Shown one piece after another: positions 25,667-40,600 of a DNA stretch of 64,000 bases (position 1 is the stretch's first letter; each line of letters opens with the position of its first letter). A program made the position numbers and the translations under genes. Source of the stretch: Acholoe squamosa (lineage: Eukaryota > Annelida > Polychaeta > Phyllodocida > Polynoidae); contig OX439052.1 in assembly GCA_949317995.1 (NCBI GenBank), positions 36,209,932 through 36,273,931 of the forward strand. Reading direction: 5' to 3'. The notes below the pieces were generated by a model, which ran no database searches, had not been told where the DNA came from, and saw nothing but the letters and a program-made list of their open reading frames with translations.

Positions 25667-28600
25667 TCATCTGCTGGCCGCCGCTCTTTCAATGTACCCA
25701 CCCTCGCTCCCCAGACTCATTATGGTACAGTAGCGTTCTGCCAACCCCGGTGTGTCTGTCACTCGCTTCAGGCTTGACGTATACATGACCTTCACCTCAG
25801 AAGGTGTGTCAAAAAGCTTGGCCAGGAACTGTTGAAGCTTTTCAATCTTTTGCTCTGCAATAAGTGAGAATGGATGGCTGATTAGAGTACATTTAATTTT
25901 CAGGTTAGTTTTGACAACTAAAATATTTGTAGATTCAGGCCACCCTATATATCAAATGTTAGAAGAGTTATAGTGGTCTGAAATAGATTTTTAGCATTAC
26001 CTGCTTAGCATAGGTTTTTAGCACATATCTGCAGATCAGGATGTTAAGGCATATACATGTAATTACTGTTTATCTACAGTGGCACATAGTTGTACCCTCT
26101 TCAATGCAAAATGCATCCAGTTAAGAGACCACACTTACCACTAACTTCTTGGCCAAGAAACGAGCACCATTTCTCTCTGACTTCGTCAACGGCACTTTTG
26201 TCATCTTGGTAACACGTGTTTCCAAGCAGCACCATGCTGGGTAGGATGAGACGCTCCATCAAGTCCAACGTCTCTGTCAGCGAGTCTTCTGTCTCAAACT
26301 GTGTAGCCGCCATCTCATTAACATGCTGTGATGGTAAAAACAATGTATTAGCGGAAGAGTGAAGTATAGAACTTTTGTACTTGGAGAACCCCTTTCCCTG
26401 AACTAATGTAGGATTTAGGTGTAGCACCATACCAAATTCCACTAATATCAATGCTGTATCAGATAATCTCCCAAGATTTGTATATACTAGGTCACTATGG
26501 GGTACTTTTTTAAAAAAACAAATACTTTCAAGGAAAATTACCATGCTAAATGGGTCGAAAATTTGGGGAAATGTACGCACATGGTTACTATAGAATAGAT
26601 ACAGAGTGGCCCCTGGGGCTTATGCCATCTCCAGTAACTCAGGGTGTGGCTTTTAAGCGGAATAACATCCTCCCAAAGTCGGGGTGCGGCTTATACACGT
26701 GTGCAGCGTATATGAGGGGCTTTATTGTATTAAACATATAATGGTATCACAACTTTGTCAAAACCTGCAGTTAGTACAAGGCAATGCATATCTGCAGCAT
26801 TATAGATTATGTAAAGTAATCTTAGTGCTTTACTCACCAGCACACATTGTCTGCGGTAGAAGTGGAGTAACCGGTGGTCGAGGCCCTTCATTGTCTGTCC
26901 TGACACCGTGAGCGCATCATTCATCTCACACGCACATACGAGGTATGGCAGTGAACTAGCGTAGCTAGACAATGAAAACGAAATGTGTCAGAAAAGGTCA
27001 TATGCTTGCCCTGTTATATGCATCACCATGGATATAAAATACAGGTCTTTGGCGTCAAACTTGCTCTATATTTTAGATTGAATCCTATAAGAGATGACAT
27101 GGTACAAGGAAAACCTGTATTTTGATGTGTAAGTAATAGGAGAAAAGGATTTTACATGACTCATTTTTGATGGTACATGGTATGAGCTCTCAGCTGCATT
27201 GCGGAAGTGATTCTGAATATTGAGGATAAGTGGGCTAAGTTGAAGGAAAGCAGTGATTGGAAAAATAGAAAAGATTGACTTTTGGCTTTTCGAGTAGTCC
27301 AGGTACATGCAGTACTTACCTCTCATTATGAAACTGTTCAACTCCCGCAAGGAAAATAAGCGTGGTCCTACGGAACTCATGGTAATCCGAGTGCCATTGC
27401 TGTATGGTGAAGACAGCACATATCATATTAAGGGATTGATTAAAGCATTGAGATGAATTTACATAATTTCTGATCTAAGACTTTTCCACCTGGAGCCTGG
27501 ACGGGTAAATACTTGGGATAGCTGCAAGCCACAGCAAAAAAAACTACCATAGTTTAGTATCTCATGCATGTGATGTGGCTAACATGCATGGAAAAGCGCC
27601 AGCTTCGCCGCATATAATCTGCCTGAAGTCAGGGTGTAAGAAATTTTACCATATTGACTCCAGATGCACCTTGTAGTTTGGCATGAACTAGTGACACGTC
27701 TTATATCTGAAGTCACCTTATACGTAAGGTATTACGGATATCAAGATACTTTCATTGTCTGTTGCATTGGAAGAAGTTTCAAACATTTTTTTTTCAATGA
27801 CTTGATCTTATCTCAAATAGAATATTTATTCAAAACAATTATTCACCCACCTTATATTCTTTGATATTTTCTTCTATCGTGGTGTGGAGAAGATTTCTCT
27901 CCTCCTTCTTGGCCTCGTTAAGTATTTGTTGTACGCTGAAAGTGTAAACAATGTGACTATTAAGAGAGTGGTTATTACATGTACTTAAAAAGCATGCTTG
28001 AAATGAAAAAAAAAGATTGACCTTTTTTCCCTTCTCCTTCCATTATTTCTGATCATTTCTTTTCCTGCCCAACGTGCATTACAGAAATACTAAAGTTTTT
28101 TCTGTTTCTTTAATGTGGTCTTTACAACAAGCTTTCTTGAACTCACTCAACATCCGCACGTGACAGGAGTGCATCATGCCATTGGTCATCATGATGCACC
28201 AATAAAGTGCTGGAGCGCCTACTTGCCAGCACTTCTTTTGAGCATCATGACGACCCTCCGGGAATGTATCGACCCAATAGGGTCGGGATGATACCCTGTT
28301 GAGTGACTCACCAGGGCTGCACTCATGTATCATGAAGACTAATGAGCATGATGAATTGATGCATCATCGGGCCTTAAAGGGTTACCCTTTTAAGACTACC
28401 ATAAATTCTCTTGTACTAGTACTAGAACCCAAATAAAAATGAGGCTTATAGGAACGGGCCAAAGTTTGGGTGCGGCTTATACAGGGGTTATTTTTCACTA
28501 AAACAGTACTGTACTGCCAATATTCAAGCCCTAGGAGAGGCTTTCTCTCAAAATCCAAGTGCGGCTTATACGAGACAACCTACAGTAGTATCGCCTATAG

Positions 28601-31600
28601 CCAACACCACGGTTGGCCTAACAACGACTTAAGTTAACCCATGGTATAATATAGTATGGACTTGACCTGACGGGGTCTCCTTGTTACCTGAGGAGGTGGA
28701 TCTGCCAAGACTGCACAACCACATAAGCCTTGTGGTACACTGTTTGGGAGGACTTGTTTTTCCCTTTTCTGATCCATTTGTAAATAGCATCATTATGTAA
28801 ATAGTTTATTCCTATGTAAGTTGACCGACTGTCGAAAATTGACAGCGAATCTCTAAACCAAGCAACATAACAAGTACCATCTTATCATGTAACAATGGCC
28901 GCAGCGGGTCAAAATTCCTAAATACTAGATACTAACCTGAATAAACTGTAAAATCTGCAATAAGACAAGACTTCAATATACAGTATGTGTAGACATTTCA
29001 TCTACATAATCCTGATGCTGTATGTCATGGTCAATTATTTGCTTTTATTAGGACAAATACCTCATGCTGAGTCTCCATACCTGTGGTTTGCCTGTTGTAG
29101 TTGACACAAACTGAACTGTTCCAGCACGGAACGTTGTAACATGGCGACATCCATCACTCCGTTCACCTTCTGGTAGACGCCTATATGTACCAGGCGGGGG
29201 TCCACACACGGTATCTGTGTCTCCACCTCCTTGGCCAACTTTGCCATGCGCTTCATCTCATATGCTAGCACCTGGGGTGTTCAAATAAATATAATGGGTA
29301 TTTGAAAAAAAAACCAAACAAAACAAAAACAATACGATAGAGCTGCACTCAAAAATTAAGATTGGAGGGAAGATAAAATATGAAAAAAAAGAAGAATTAT
29401 AGCCAAAAATATGATTTGGAAACAAAGTTAAGTACTTAAGTGGCCAAATTTAGAGGTAGCAATTTCTCAGGTCTACATATATTGTCAGTAAAGGCTATAC
29501 TGGTATCTACATTATTTCTTGCACATACGAAGACATTTTCTGAAGTGGACAAACGGGTTGGTCCATACCTCTTGAAAGGCGTCTGCCGACCCCTTATTTT
29601 TAAATGTGTCTGACACCAGAACGCGGTGTAGTGCCTCCTCGGTAGACTTGGCCATGAGGTGTGCATGCTGTGCCTGGAGGCTGGGTGGGGGTCGGAGTGT
29701 AGCTGGCGTCTGAGTCGCCGTACTTGTACCTACAAAAGCAAAAAATGTGATATTATCTTTTAAAGTTTTTAACTGAGGCCTCAATGGTTCATGGTAATTT
29801 GTTGTCAGTATCAGTGCATAACTTTGACCTAAAGTGGTTCATCAACATTAAATTCCTACACCTAATGACAGAAAGCACAAAATGAGCTCTGTGTCGCAGT
29901 CTGTGCAGAAACTACATATTAATATACCTCAATTTCCAATTGCAAAACAATGTAAAGATGTAACTTTTAGGTAATAATCCAAAAAAACAATAACCTCATC
30001 CTTTTGGTGATAAAGGAAATTGAGAAAAAAAGGGAACCAAAAACCAAACAGTCACATGTAATTTCAGAGATAATTCAGGTTCATGGGCCATAAATTAACC
30101 TACTGGGTGTTGCGTCTCCCCCTGTGGCCTGGATCTGGGCCCTGCGCTGTACCTCTGTGTCCCACTCAGCAATCTCCGTGGCAAACCTCTTGTTGTCCTC
30201 AGTAACGAGCACGTCCAAGTCGGGCGGCAGAACTTCCGTCCCCTCCTGGTCATGCTGTCCTGTCTCACCATCCACTAAATAGGCAAAGACAAGATTAAAA
30301 ATCATTACCTAATTGGATTCTGATCATTCATGAATTGAATATCTTGTCCTATTACTTCTTTGGTGTTACATTATGCATCTATTTTGGAGTTTGTCTCAGA
30401 TTGTCTGGTTACCTGCTACTCAGAAATAGATAGAAAGTCTTCCATTTAACACTAAAAATAGACCCTGAGTAGACGCTTTCATGATACTACTTAAATATTC
30501 AGGGGGAAAGATATTCTAAAATGCTCCAGTCTGACATGTGGGAACCATGAAATGTTTGAGTAAATTTCCACATTAATATGATGGCAAAGATGCTTAATCA
30601 CGACAATATGGTAAAGCACATATGGCGCATAAAAAAAAAAGATGAAAGCTATTGTTGATAAAATCTCCACTCACCCTGTACCACCTTGAACAGGCCATCG
30701 TTGTTCGCGCGTACATACATGAGGCAGTAGGCGCTAGCGTTGTGGTACCCGCCGACAGATTCCTTCTCCAGCTCCTCCCACGAGGCCTCTGTCACCATAA
30801 TATCGTTAAACTTGAGCCATGCGTTGTACTGAGGGCTGTAGGTGTAGGCCCAGTAGTGTCCTGAGGCCGCCTGCCCCTCATGGACCAACACCGCATGGAG
30901 CCGGTACTCATACTGTTAGGGGAGAATATAAATTACTAAATGATTTATAGCCCATGGTTACTATATACCCAGCTTAAGCATTGGTTCCACTGTCAGTGGT
31001 TGGGTGAATTTTCGCTAATCCGACAGATTTTTCTACACTCTTACAATGTCATAGATTGTTGGATTAGCGAAAATTTGTCCAACTGACGGCAGTGTAACCA
31101 AGCTTTATTAGTTGAGCAGTAATAAACTGGGGGTTCATGGTAGTCTTTGCGGAAATTCTTTTTTCTCTCTACTTTTTGGGCCTATTTCGCGATGTTTTCA
31201 TAATATACTCTGGTAAAAGCCCAGCCATAAACCCAAAGATGAGCTATAGGCTGCACTTAAGGTTTGAAAAAATTCCATTCCGGTAGTATGGTTGATATAA
31301 TGTAAAACTCCATGTATAAGTCACACTCTAACTTCAGCGACCTCATCAATTGAAGTTGCCCATTGAAAAAAAAAACATATGCCACGCCTAATACATCTAA
31401 GTAAGGTTTGGGTAAGTCTTGAATACAATCACCTATAAAGGTTACACACCTGTTTGAGAGACTCGTCACTGTACATGGCACCCATCGTCAGCTCCAGGCT
31501 GCCGATACCCTCCTGTAGCTCTGTAAGGGAGAGTAAAAGGATTTTATTTCAGTTTCTTCTTTTTTGTTGTTGATCACTGGTATTACATGTTCCTTTTACT

Positions 31601-34600
31601 ATTTTTTTATTTATTTTTTATTTTTGGGTGGGGGTGGGGGTGGGGGCTGATATACGGGAAGCACAAAATGCTGCTAATTTAATCATGCTTCCCATTAAAA
31701 CATCCATTTTGAGAACTGCTTTATAAGACTAACCCTACCTTTAACGTCCGTCTCGACCTCTGTCCTCCAGCGTGTGAGGCAGCCCTGTAGTACTTGTAGT
31801 TCTTCCTGCGCGACCTCGCGAGGTGCCGGCTGTCCGTTACACCCTCCTTGTCTACTATCGCCTCTACCTGACATCACCGGCGTCTGTTTGGGACTTGCTG
31901 TTGCCATGGTGACGTCCTGTGTGGTTGGAGGGTCGGTCAGAGATTTCTTTGGTGTACATGTGGGGGAGTCGGTCTGCATACTGTAAAACGGACAAAAAAC
32001 TTTGAAGCACAGAGAAGGATCAGGGTTGGGTATCTATACAGGGGTTTCCACAGCATCTATGTCATCAGGTAGTTTGATTGCGTAAATTTAAATGTTAATT
32101 AGTAAATAAGCAAAAGGCAAATAATTCAAGATGGCGGTAGTTATCGATATAGTGGCACTGCAGCAGGTTATTGGAAGTTGTTTTAAGCAAATAGACTCTC
32201 CGATGGGAGGTCAATGATCTTGTCTATGCATATATGCAATTTCTTCGAAGAACTGCAGTTTTATATTTTCAATTTGCAAATTCAAAATGGGTGACATGAT
32301 GGAAAAAGATACTGCCAACCTGGCAGTATAGACTCAAGTCATCCCCTGAGCCAAGAAACTATGGTGTCACTCAAAACATTGAAATAGAGCGTCAATTGCT
32401 CTACCTTGTTGTAGATTTCGGTGAGTCCATCTCTACGTCATCACAGGGAGTGGGTGGGGTGGTCGGGCGTGGCTGTGTCTCTGCAAACTCTAACGCATAT
32501 TGAAGCACGTCCTGCAGGGGAAACCGCTTGGCACCCGAGCCATAGTTAATAAATCTATTCAAGAAATGGAAGCGATGAATTTTCAAAGGTAAAATGGCAT
32601 TATTCAAAGCTCCAATGAAAGGTGATATGTTACATATTGTTGAAATTATAATAGCAAACAAGCTAATTCATATCAAAGTACCGGGGTATTATAATCTGGT
32701 GAATGGCAAAATATTTTTGTCCCATTATCATATTAGAAATCAAGCAAGCTGCATAGTAGGGGTAAAGAATTTCTGGTAGCTACATTTCCTGATTTCATCA
32801 ACTGACTAGGTTAGACTGAGTAAAGGAGAAACAAATCACTTACTTGTCAAGTTTTTGCTGCAGGATCGTCAGTTGTTCTTTTAATCTTTTCAACTCTTCT
32901 CTTTTTTGTCTAGTAATCTGTTTATTTGCCATCATGTATCTGAAGAAATAACCACAATCATTATATTGAGTTTGGTAAAATGTTTTTAAGCAGTCTGCTA
33001 ATAATATGCAATCCCTTCCATTTACATGATCAGTGTAGTACCTCAAGACAAATATATGTACGATATGATGTCCACATCTTTTAACACTTAAAGGGCCGCA
33101 ATTACCGTATTCATTCTAATAAGGGCACATGTGGGGAAAATCAATTGTTAGATGCTTAATTCCTTTAATCAAAAATCATTTCTAATTAGCACATCCCCTG
33201 AAGCCATAAAATCGTTGTTTTTGCCCTAAAATGTCTTTATTTTTACACATCTTTTGTGTAAATTGACATCAGGTGGGGTGTGCTCATGTCCCAAAAAGAG
33301 GGGTGTGCGTTTATTAGAGCATGTGCCCTAATTTGAATGAATACGGTATTACTGTTATCAGACTACAGCTGATCCTACCTGTCCATGTAAATGAGATTTG
33401 GAAAGTGGAGTTTGTTGTGGATTTTTTCTGGTCGTCCTAGATTCTGATTGAACTGAAAGCGCGACAACTCGAAGGTGAGAACTGGTGGAAGTCGTGTGAA
33501 CCATTGCTGAAAAAAAAGAATAAATAATAGTACCGGAACTTTATCTTTCTACCCACAGCATAGTGAATTAATGCAAGACTTCAGCAGTGGAGAAGGAATC
33601 ATTTAAGGAATAAGGCACGAGAAAGTGGAGGGGGTGTGCATATATTCCCAAATATTGATTGATTTGGGTAACGTCCTAAGGCCGTAGGCCTCATGGGACT
33701 GCCTCATTGGTTATCAGACATTTAGTCCATTCTTTCCTCAAACTTAATTTGCGCGTGTGTGTGCGTGTGAATGTGAGTGTGCGCGTGCATGTGTTTGGGA
33801 GTCTGCTTGTAGCAGTGGGACAGGGCTCGTAGCAGTGAGACACTGCTCGTGGCTCAAGGCCCCTCTTCATTGTGCAGACTGTTGACACATCATCTGACCG
33901 GTCCATTATCCTGACACCGGCCGGACAGTCGTGGTTCTATACCAATCAGGCCAGCTTACCAGGGACTGACGAGTATAGAGAGCCACTTTCCAACCTAGCT
34001 GCAAGATTACTCTTCCAGCCGGGCTGGAGGATCATGCCGGTTGGTTTTCACCCTTCATGAGGTGTCTGTGAGTCAGCAGTGAGTGACCTATCCGAAGACG
34101 GGTCAGTCTTGTCGATTCCCTCCTGGTCAGGCCAGTGTGGTCATGCTCTTTGCCAATCAAAGGTTCGAAGGCTCTGAGCTTGTTGTGGTCAGAACTCCAT
34201 CTTTTCTGCCACTCTTTCTTGATGAACTCCTTGGCCATAGGGAGCAGGTCTGAAGAGGGGATGGGAGCCAAGCCGGGTTCTCGGCTCAGGGCTTTCTTAG
34301 CTGCATTGTCTGCAGCTTCGTTTCCCTATATCCCAATGTGGATGGGGAGCCAACAGAAGGTGACCTCTGTCTGGGCCTGAGTCAGGTAATAAAGACCAAG
34401 GGCTTCTTTGCCCTCTGTCTTTATTTGGGCCTTATTCCTGTTATAACACGATGGCAAAAGATAGTGCTGCTATGCATTATTGGGTTTAGATGCACGGCTA
34501 CGCAATAATTGCACAGCAGACCTATTAGAGGAGCTTTGCATCTATTGGACTGCCATGGATATATAACCCAACACATGCACGGCAAGAAAACAACTCTGTC

Positions 34601-37600
34601 ACTCTCCAATCGCATATCTGATCACTATATTCCTATAGTAGGAAGCAAGACTATGCTTGGTTCACTGAATGGATGCACGGCGACCGTGTTATAAAGGCTT
34701 ATAACGGCTTACATGTTTTGGTCAATCTCAGGGTATTTGTGTCATATGTAACAGAGGACTAAGGCTTTAAACATCTACTAAAAATTCTAAGAAGACGGGT
34801 CAGTCTTGTCGATTCCCTCCTGGTCAGGCCAGTGTGGTCATGCTCTTTGCCAATCAAAGGTTCGAAGGCTCTGAGCTTGTTGTGGTCAGAACTCCATCTT
34901 TTCTGCCACTCTTTCTTGATGAACTCCTTGGCCATAGGGAGCAGGTCTGAAGAGGGGATGGGAGCCAAGCCGGGTTCTCGGCTCAGGGCTTTCTTAGCTG
35001 CATTGTCTGCAGCTTCGTTTCCCTATATCCCAATGTGGATGGGGAGCCAACAGAAGGTGACCTCTGTCTGGGCCTGAGTCAGGTAATAAAGACCAAGGGC
35101 TTCTTTGCCCTCTGTCTTTATTTGGGCCTTATTCCTGTTATAACACGATGGCAAAAGATAGTGCTGCTATGCATTATTGGGTTTAGATGCACGGCTACGC
35201 AATAATTGCACAGCAGACCTATTAGAGGAGCTTTGCATCTATTGGACTGCCATGGATATATAACCCAACACATGCACGGCAAGAAAACAACTCTGTCACT
35301 CTCCAATCGCATATCTGATCACTATATTCCTATAGTAGGAAGCAAGACTATGCTTGGTTCACTGAATGGATGCACGGCGACCGTGTTATAAAGGCTTATA
35401 ACGGCTTACATGTTTTGGTCAATCTCAGGGTATTTGTGTCATATGTAACAGAGGACTAAGGCTTTAAACATCTACTAAAAATTCTCAGGTATAAGCCGTG
35501 GTTTTATGTGAACCAGAGGATTATTTGGCTAACAACTTTCTCCCAAAGTCAGGGTGTGGCTTATACGAGGTTATTTGCCACTTAAAAGAACTAAACTACC
35601 AATGTTCAAGCCCAAAGTGCAGCTTAAAGCTTTCTCCCAAAGTCGGTGTGGAGCTTATACATGGGTGCATCATAAGGGAAAATATACACCAGCAATTTGC
35701 ATTGCTCGTAACTCAAAAAGAAATAAAACAATAGCCTTGAGCAAGTCTAGCTTGTGGTCTGACATCAGCACTCCCTCACCCAGTTATTGGCACTACCAAG
35801 CCACTATTCGCATAACTCCTGCCAAAACTGCACTATTCGCACCACGTTTCCCAAAAAGGCGGGAAAGTTGATACATGGATCAACATCATATAGCTTCACC
35901 ATTGGAGGCAAACAACCAACTGAGTCTGTACAATATTGACAATTTCTCAAAATTTACAAAACTTTGTAATGAAATACCTTTTCCTGCAAGACCCTTACAT
36001 CTCCTCCTTTAATTACACTACAAATTCATTAAGTAATTCTGCCTCTTTTACACAAAATTTCCATCTTTTTTGAAACTTATTCGCACCACCAAAATGACTG
36101 AAAGTGCAGGGCCCCAGAGTGTCTCCTTATAACTCGCTTTTCGAGTTAAAAAAACAACAACAAAACAATTGATACATCAAGGGTGAATTATGAAATAAGG
36201 CTTACTTCCTGTCGTGACTGGACAGTCGAGTCATTATTCACCGTTTCTATCTCACCGCGTGCCGTGGCAGCATCAAGACTCTCGTATATATCACGGAACC
36301 CATTCACCTGCAGTGGGAACTGACCAAATGTCTCCTCGTTTTTAAAACTCTTACCTGAATGAGGAGAATAAAAACACAAGATATTACTTCGTTAGTTTTT
36401 GTAATCTTGATCCAAGGGGCAGAACTTTAAGAAACTATAATGGTTATTCAGAATGCGAAAAAAGGGCCATACTGGGTGAAGAAACTGAGAAAGATGACCA
36501 TTATAGGTATCGAGGAAGTGGGAAAGAGGGTCATGTTGAGTACATGTAGTAAGAAAGTGAGAAGGAGCACCATATTGGGCATTGATAGTCAGACATGTAT
36601 ATAGATAATAGAAAAGAAAAGCATTGTACATATCAAAGTTCACAAACTGACCCTCGTTGACCCCCTCAGCGACAAACTGGCCATAGAAGAGTTGCATCAT
36701 GGGATTGTGTGCATGTTTGTCACTTTCGGCCTCCTCCTCTTTAGCCGCAGGCGCCTCTCCCTGATCCATCCGACTGGAAAAATGCATCATCCTTTTTTAT
36801 TCTCAACTTTGGTGGATAATTACTATGATCTATGACACATGGCAGTGGACCAAAATAGCTACACACTTAGATAGCATTGGCCACTGATGCCTCACTAGTG
36901 TCTGGAAATTTGAAAAATACCCCATTTCTTCCTTCAATTTTCAATGGGAAATGTCTAAAAGAATTAAAGCCCAAAATTCGGAATTCCGAAGAAGGTGGGA
37001 AAAGTCCCTGATTTGGAATACTCAGAACTTCAAAAATGATAAACTATTATTGATTCTTCTTATTCTTTGTCTCTAAAATTTGAGCCAGCGAACTCACCTG
37101 AATGTGTCTTCAAGCCACTCTAGAAGCTTGTGCTGGAACTCGCTCACGTCCTGCTGACTGTCGACAGAGCCGGACGGGGCAGAGGATGTGAAGGCCTCCT
37201 TCAGGATATCCACAGCTTTGGACGGGTCCACATACTTCCTCTTGGTACGAAGTGCCAGGCCAAACAACCGCCGTAACTCATGCATGAAGCGCAGGTTCCT
37301 TGTCTCCTATTCACAAGGTCAAAGTATGTTAGATCAACATGCATTGTTTAAGATATGGGAAATAGGAGAATTGGAATGGTGTAGACACTTGGACTGCTGT
37401 GGTTGGAGTGAAGATTATTGATCCACAAAACATCTTTTCAACTAGAGATAGTCGATGAGGAATTGTCTATAGAACAGTATTTTAAATCTGTCCTAAAAAT
37501 ATGACACCCAGGTGGCGTTATAATAGGTCTATACTAAGTATGAAATGGTATATCTGCAGCAGTTGATCCTGAGGGTTTTATCGAAGCATATCATCAAAGA

Positions 37601-40600
37601 CGAACAACTTACTGAGGCATGGCCCTGTCTCATTGCAGGGGGACAGTTGAAGTTTAGCACCAACCGACGGAATACTGGCAGGTGGAAGAGTGACTGAATA
37701 ACTGCACTAAACCAGCAGGTGTTACCAACGTTTTTCAGTCCTACTGGCCAGCCTTCCTTACGTTTACGCTCATGCGGGTTCAGGGGATCCACAAACCACA
37801 GGTCACCGCGCTTACGTTTCGTGCCTGCTTTGTTCTCTGCTAAGTTAGCCTCCAAGGCGCTGATGAAAAAAAAATTCAGAAGATATTCATCATCATTTTA
37901 CAATACCGATGCTAGTAGTTGCAAGATATGATCAGGGCTTTATAATAAGTCCAGAGGGGGCTGGAGCATACCAGCCAAACCACTGGAGACCCACCCATAG
38001 GTAGTCAAAAACTCCAGATGGAAAAATATTACTGCAGTACCTCATGTGTGGCACGGCTCAGACACAAAGTTGTCTTATCCCTGGTGTGCATTCCGGGAAG
38101 TGCCAATCCCATGTGCGCCTTATTGATTGATCGATCATTTGTTCAGCACTTTTTGTCTCCAATTGGGGTCGCTTTTTTTGAGTGCCATAAGTAGGGGTGT
38201 ATATTGAAGCTTAAATCTGAAGAGGACAGGACTAAGGTCATCCAAATATCAAGTCTGGCATTAACTCAGGGCATGCCTAATAAATGAGTATAGTATAGTA
38301 TAGTACAATGAATACCGGCTGATCTCCTGCTCCTCACGGCTGATTTGACCCCCGAGGATGCCAGGCGCGGTGTCCTGGAGGCTGGCTGCAATCGCTTTCT
38401 GAAGATCATCATCTGATGTCTCATTTGTCAAGTCAATCACACCTGTAGAGACAACATAAAGCTTTGATAAGGGAATTTTTTTTCTAAATATCATAATCCG
38501 AACACGGCCACTCAAAGACCATATTCAGTCATTTAGAATATCATCTATGAACAGGTACAGGGATTATGAACTTTCCAATCAGATTAGAACGTATATTTGT
38601 GTTATCTTTTCTACTATTCCTACTCTTTTACATAAAAAATGAATGAGTGTTAAACAGAAGGATAATTTTAACCCCAACAAGTGGGGTGTCCTTTCACCTT
38701 AGCTAAGGCCTAAAAAAAATATGTTGTGTTCAGGTCGAAAAAAATTAGGGTAGGTAGGGAATTTTTTTTTTTGAGAATTTTTTTATGCTCAAAATTTTGA
38801 AAAAATTTGTTATGCTAAAAAAAATGTTAGGGTAGGGCCACGAAATTAGAGTAGGTAGCGTTATCTGAACACAACAATTTTTTTTTAGGCCTAATAAGTT
38901 AACTACTGGTAAGCTCAAGTCTAAAATCACCTTTGGAGTCCTGCTGACGACGCTTGGGTCCGTTCACTATTTCAGGCTCGGTACCGGTCCCCTGGCTGGT
39001 TTTGGACACGGACAATGGGAGCTAAAAAATGAAGGAAACAATAAACAGGGAAATAAAGATGATTAATTTTTTTCTGAAAATATCATATGAAGTACATATC
39101 ATTGTAATTCATTGCCATTACAAGCGTTTTAATACTGTGATAACTGTCTTGGAAATATTTCAATTTTCTTCTCTGAAATTCATTTGGTCTGTGAACACTT
39201 AACTAAGTGTACACTACTGGTAATTACCGGTAACCTTGGTAAAATCCACAAAAAGGGAGAAATATATTTGTATAAGCCAGGCTCGTTCACAATTATGGTT
39301 CGTAACAATTTTTTCTCATTATAAATTCCCAGGAATAACTCACAGGATTGGGTGTGGGTGCCGGTGAGGCGCGGGAGACGGGCACGGCCTGACGGTTAGC
39401 ATAAGGTGCAGGGCGTGAGGGCATGCTGGACGTATCCTTCAGTAGCAAGGTGATCACCTCCTCCAACTCATAGTCACCCAATTCATTAGAACACTGCGCG
39501 ATGGCCTTGGTGATCCGCGCATGGTCGTCTATTCCTGTCACCTCCTCTATCTTCTTCACATTACGAGGATCCACCTGAATGTAAATATCCAGGTATTCTT
39601 ATAAATTAGCTTGAATGTGTATTGGACGGCTATTGTCTCTGTGGCTGAGTGTACTATTTGTAAAGTGGACCTGTCTCTGCTGTCAATGTATTAAAATTAA
39701 TGAAGGTTAAGTTTAGGCCACTGGCCTATGTTGTCATTGGCGTCTATGTTCTATGTCATTGTGACTCTATGTCCTATGTCATTGCTGCATGAGTTATTAT
39801 ATTATATACAGACAACAAATAGGCATTTTTGCACTATCGGCCCTTAAAGGGTTAAGGTGATCCTTAAGGGGTTAATGGTCAGCGGCTGGAACTAATCCTC
39901 CTCACACCTTTCTTTGTTCGTATAATGACAGCTATGACCAGTGAACATGTTACCCTACCCATAGTATACATGTATCAACCAAGTTGGCTATCTTCTGTCA
40001 CAGAATGTTAAACTTAGATTTAACATTGAAATTGAATAAATATTTGTTTTAGAATTAATAATTCATGTGTCCAAAAAAGATTCAATATTGGGATATACAA
40101 AAAAAACTTAAAAATTCATGTTAACTCTAACAAGTTGCAATGATTATCTGCCAACTATGTGAACACTGACTATAAGTGCCTGTCAGGACTGCACTGGGCA
40201 TGCCCAACTCATGTTACATACCTCTTCATGGGCCAAACGTGTTAGACTACAAGAAACATACACTCAGCATTTCACTATATTCTAATGTATCTGTGATAGC
40301 CAAACTGCACACTGTCTGTAAATATAGTTACTGCCCATGCAAGTGTGTAATTTTCCTCTATGTTCTATTGTAGCAGAATCAGGGTTCAGTTACCATACTC
40401 TTGTATATGTCATTATATAGCATTGCATGGGCGTGGAAAGCAGGCGGGACATGGGGGACATGTCCCCCCCACGTTTGGCCAACTCCTCAAAAGGTCAAGC
40501 AAAGGGAGGTCAAAAATTGCAGAAAAACCCCCTGGTCCCACTCACTCTGAAACTGCTTCCCACGCCCCTGCATTGTCCTGAACTCAGGGTGCGGCTTATA

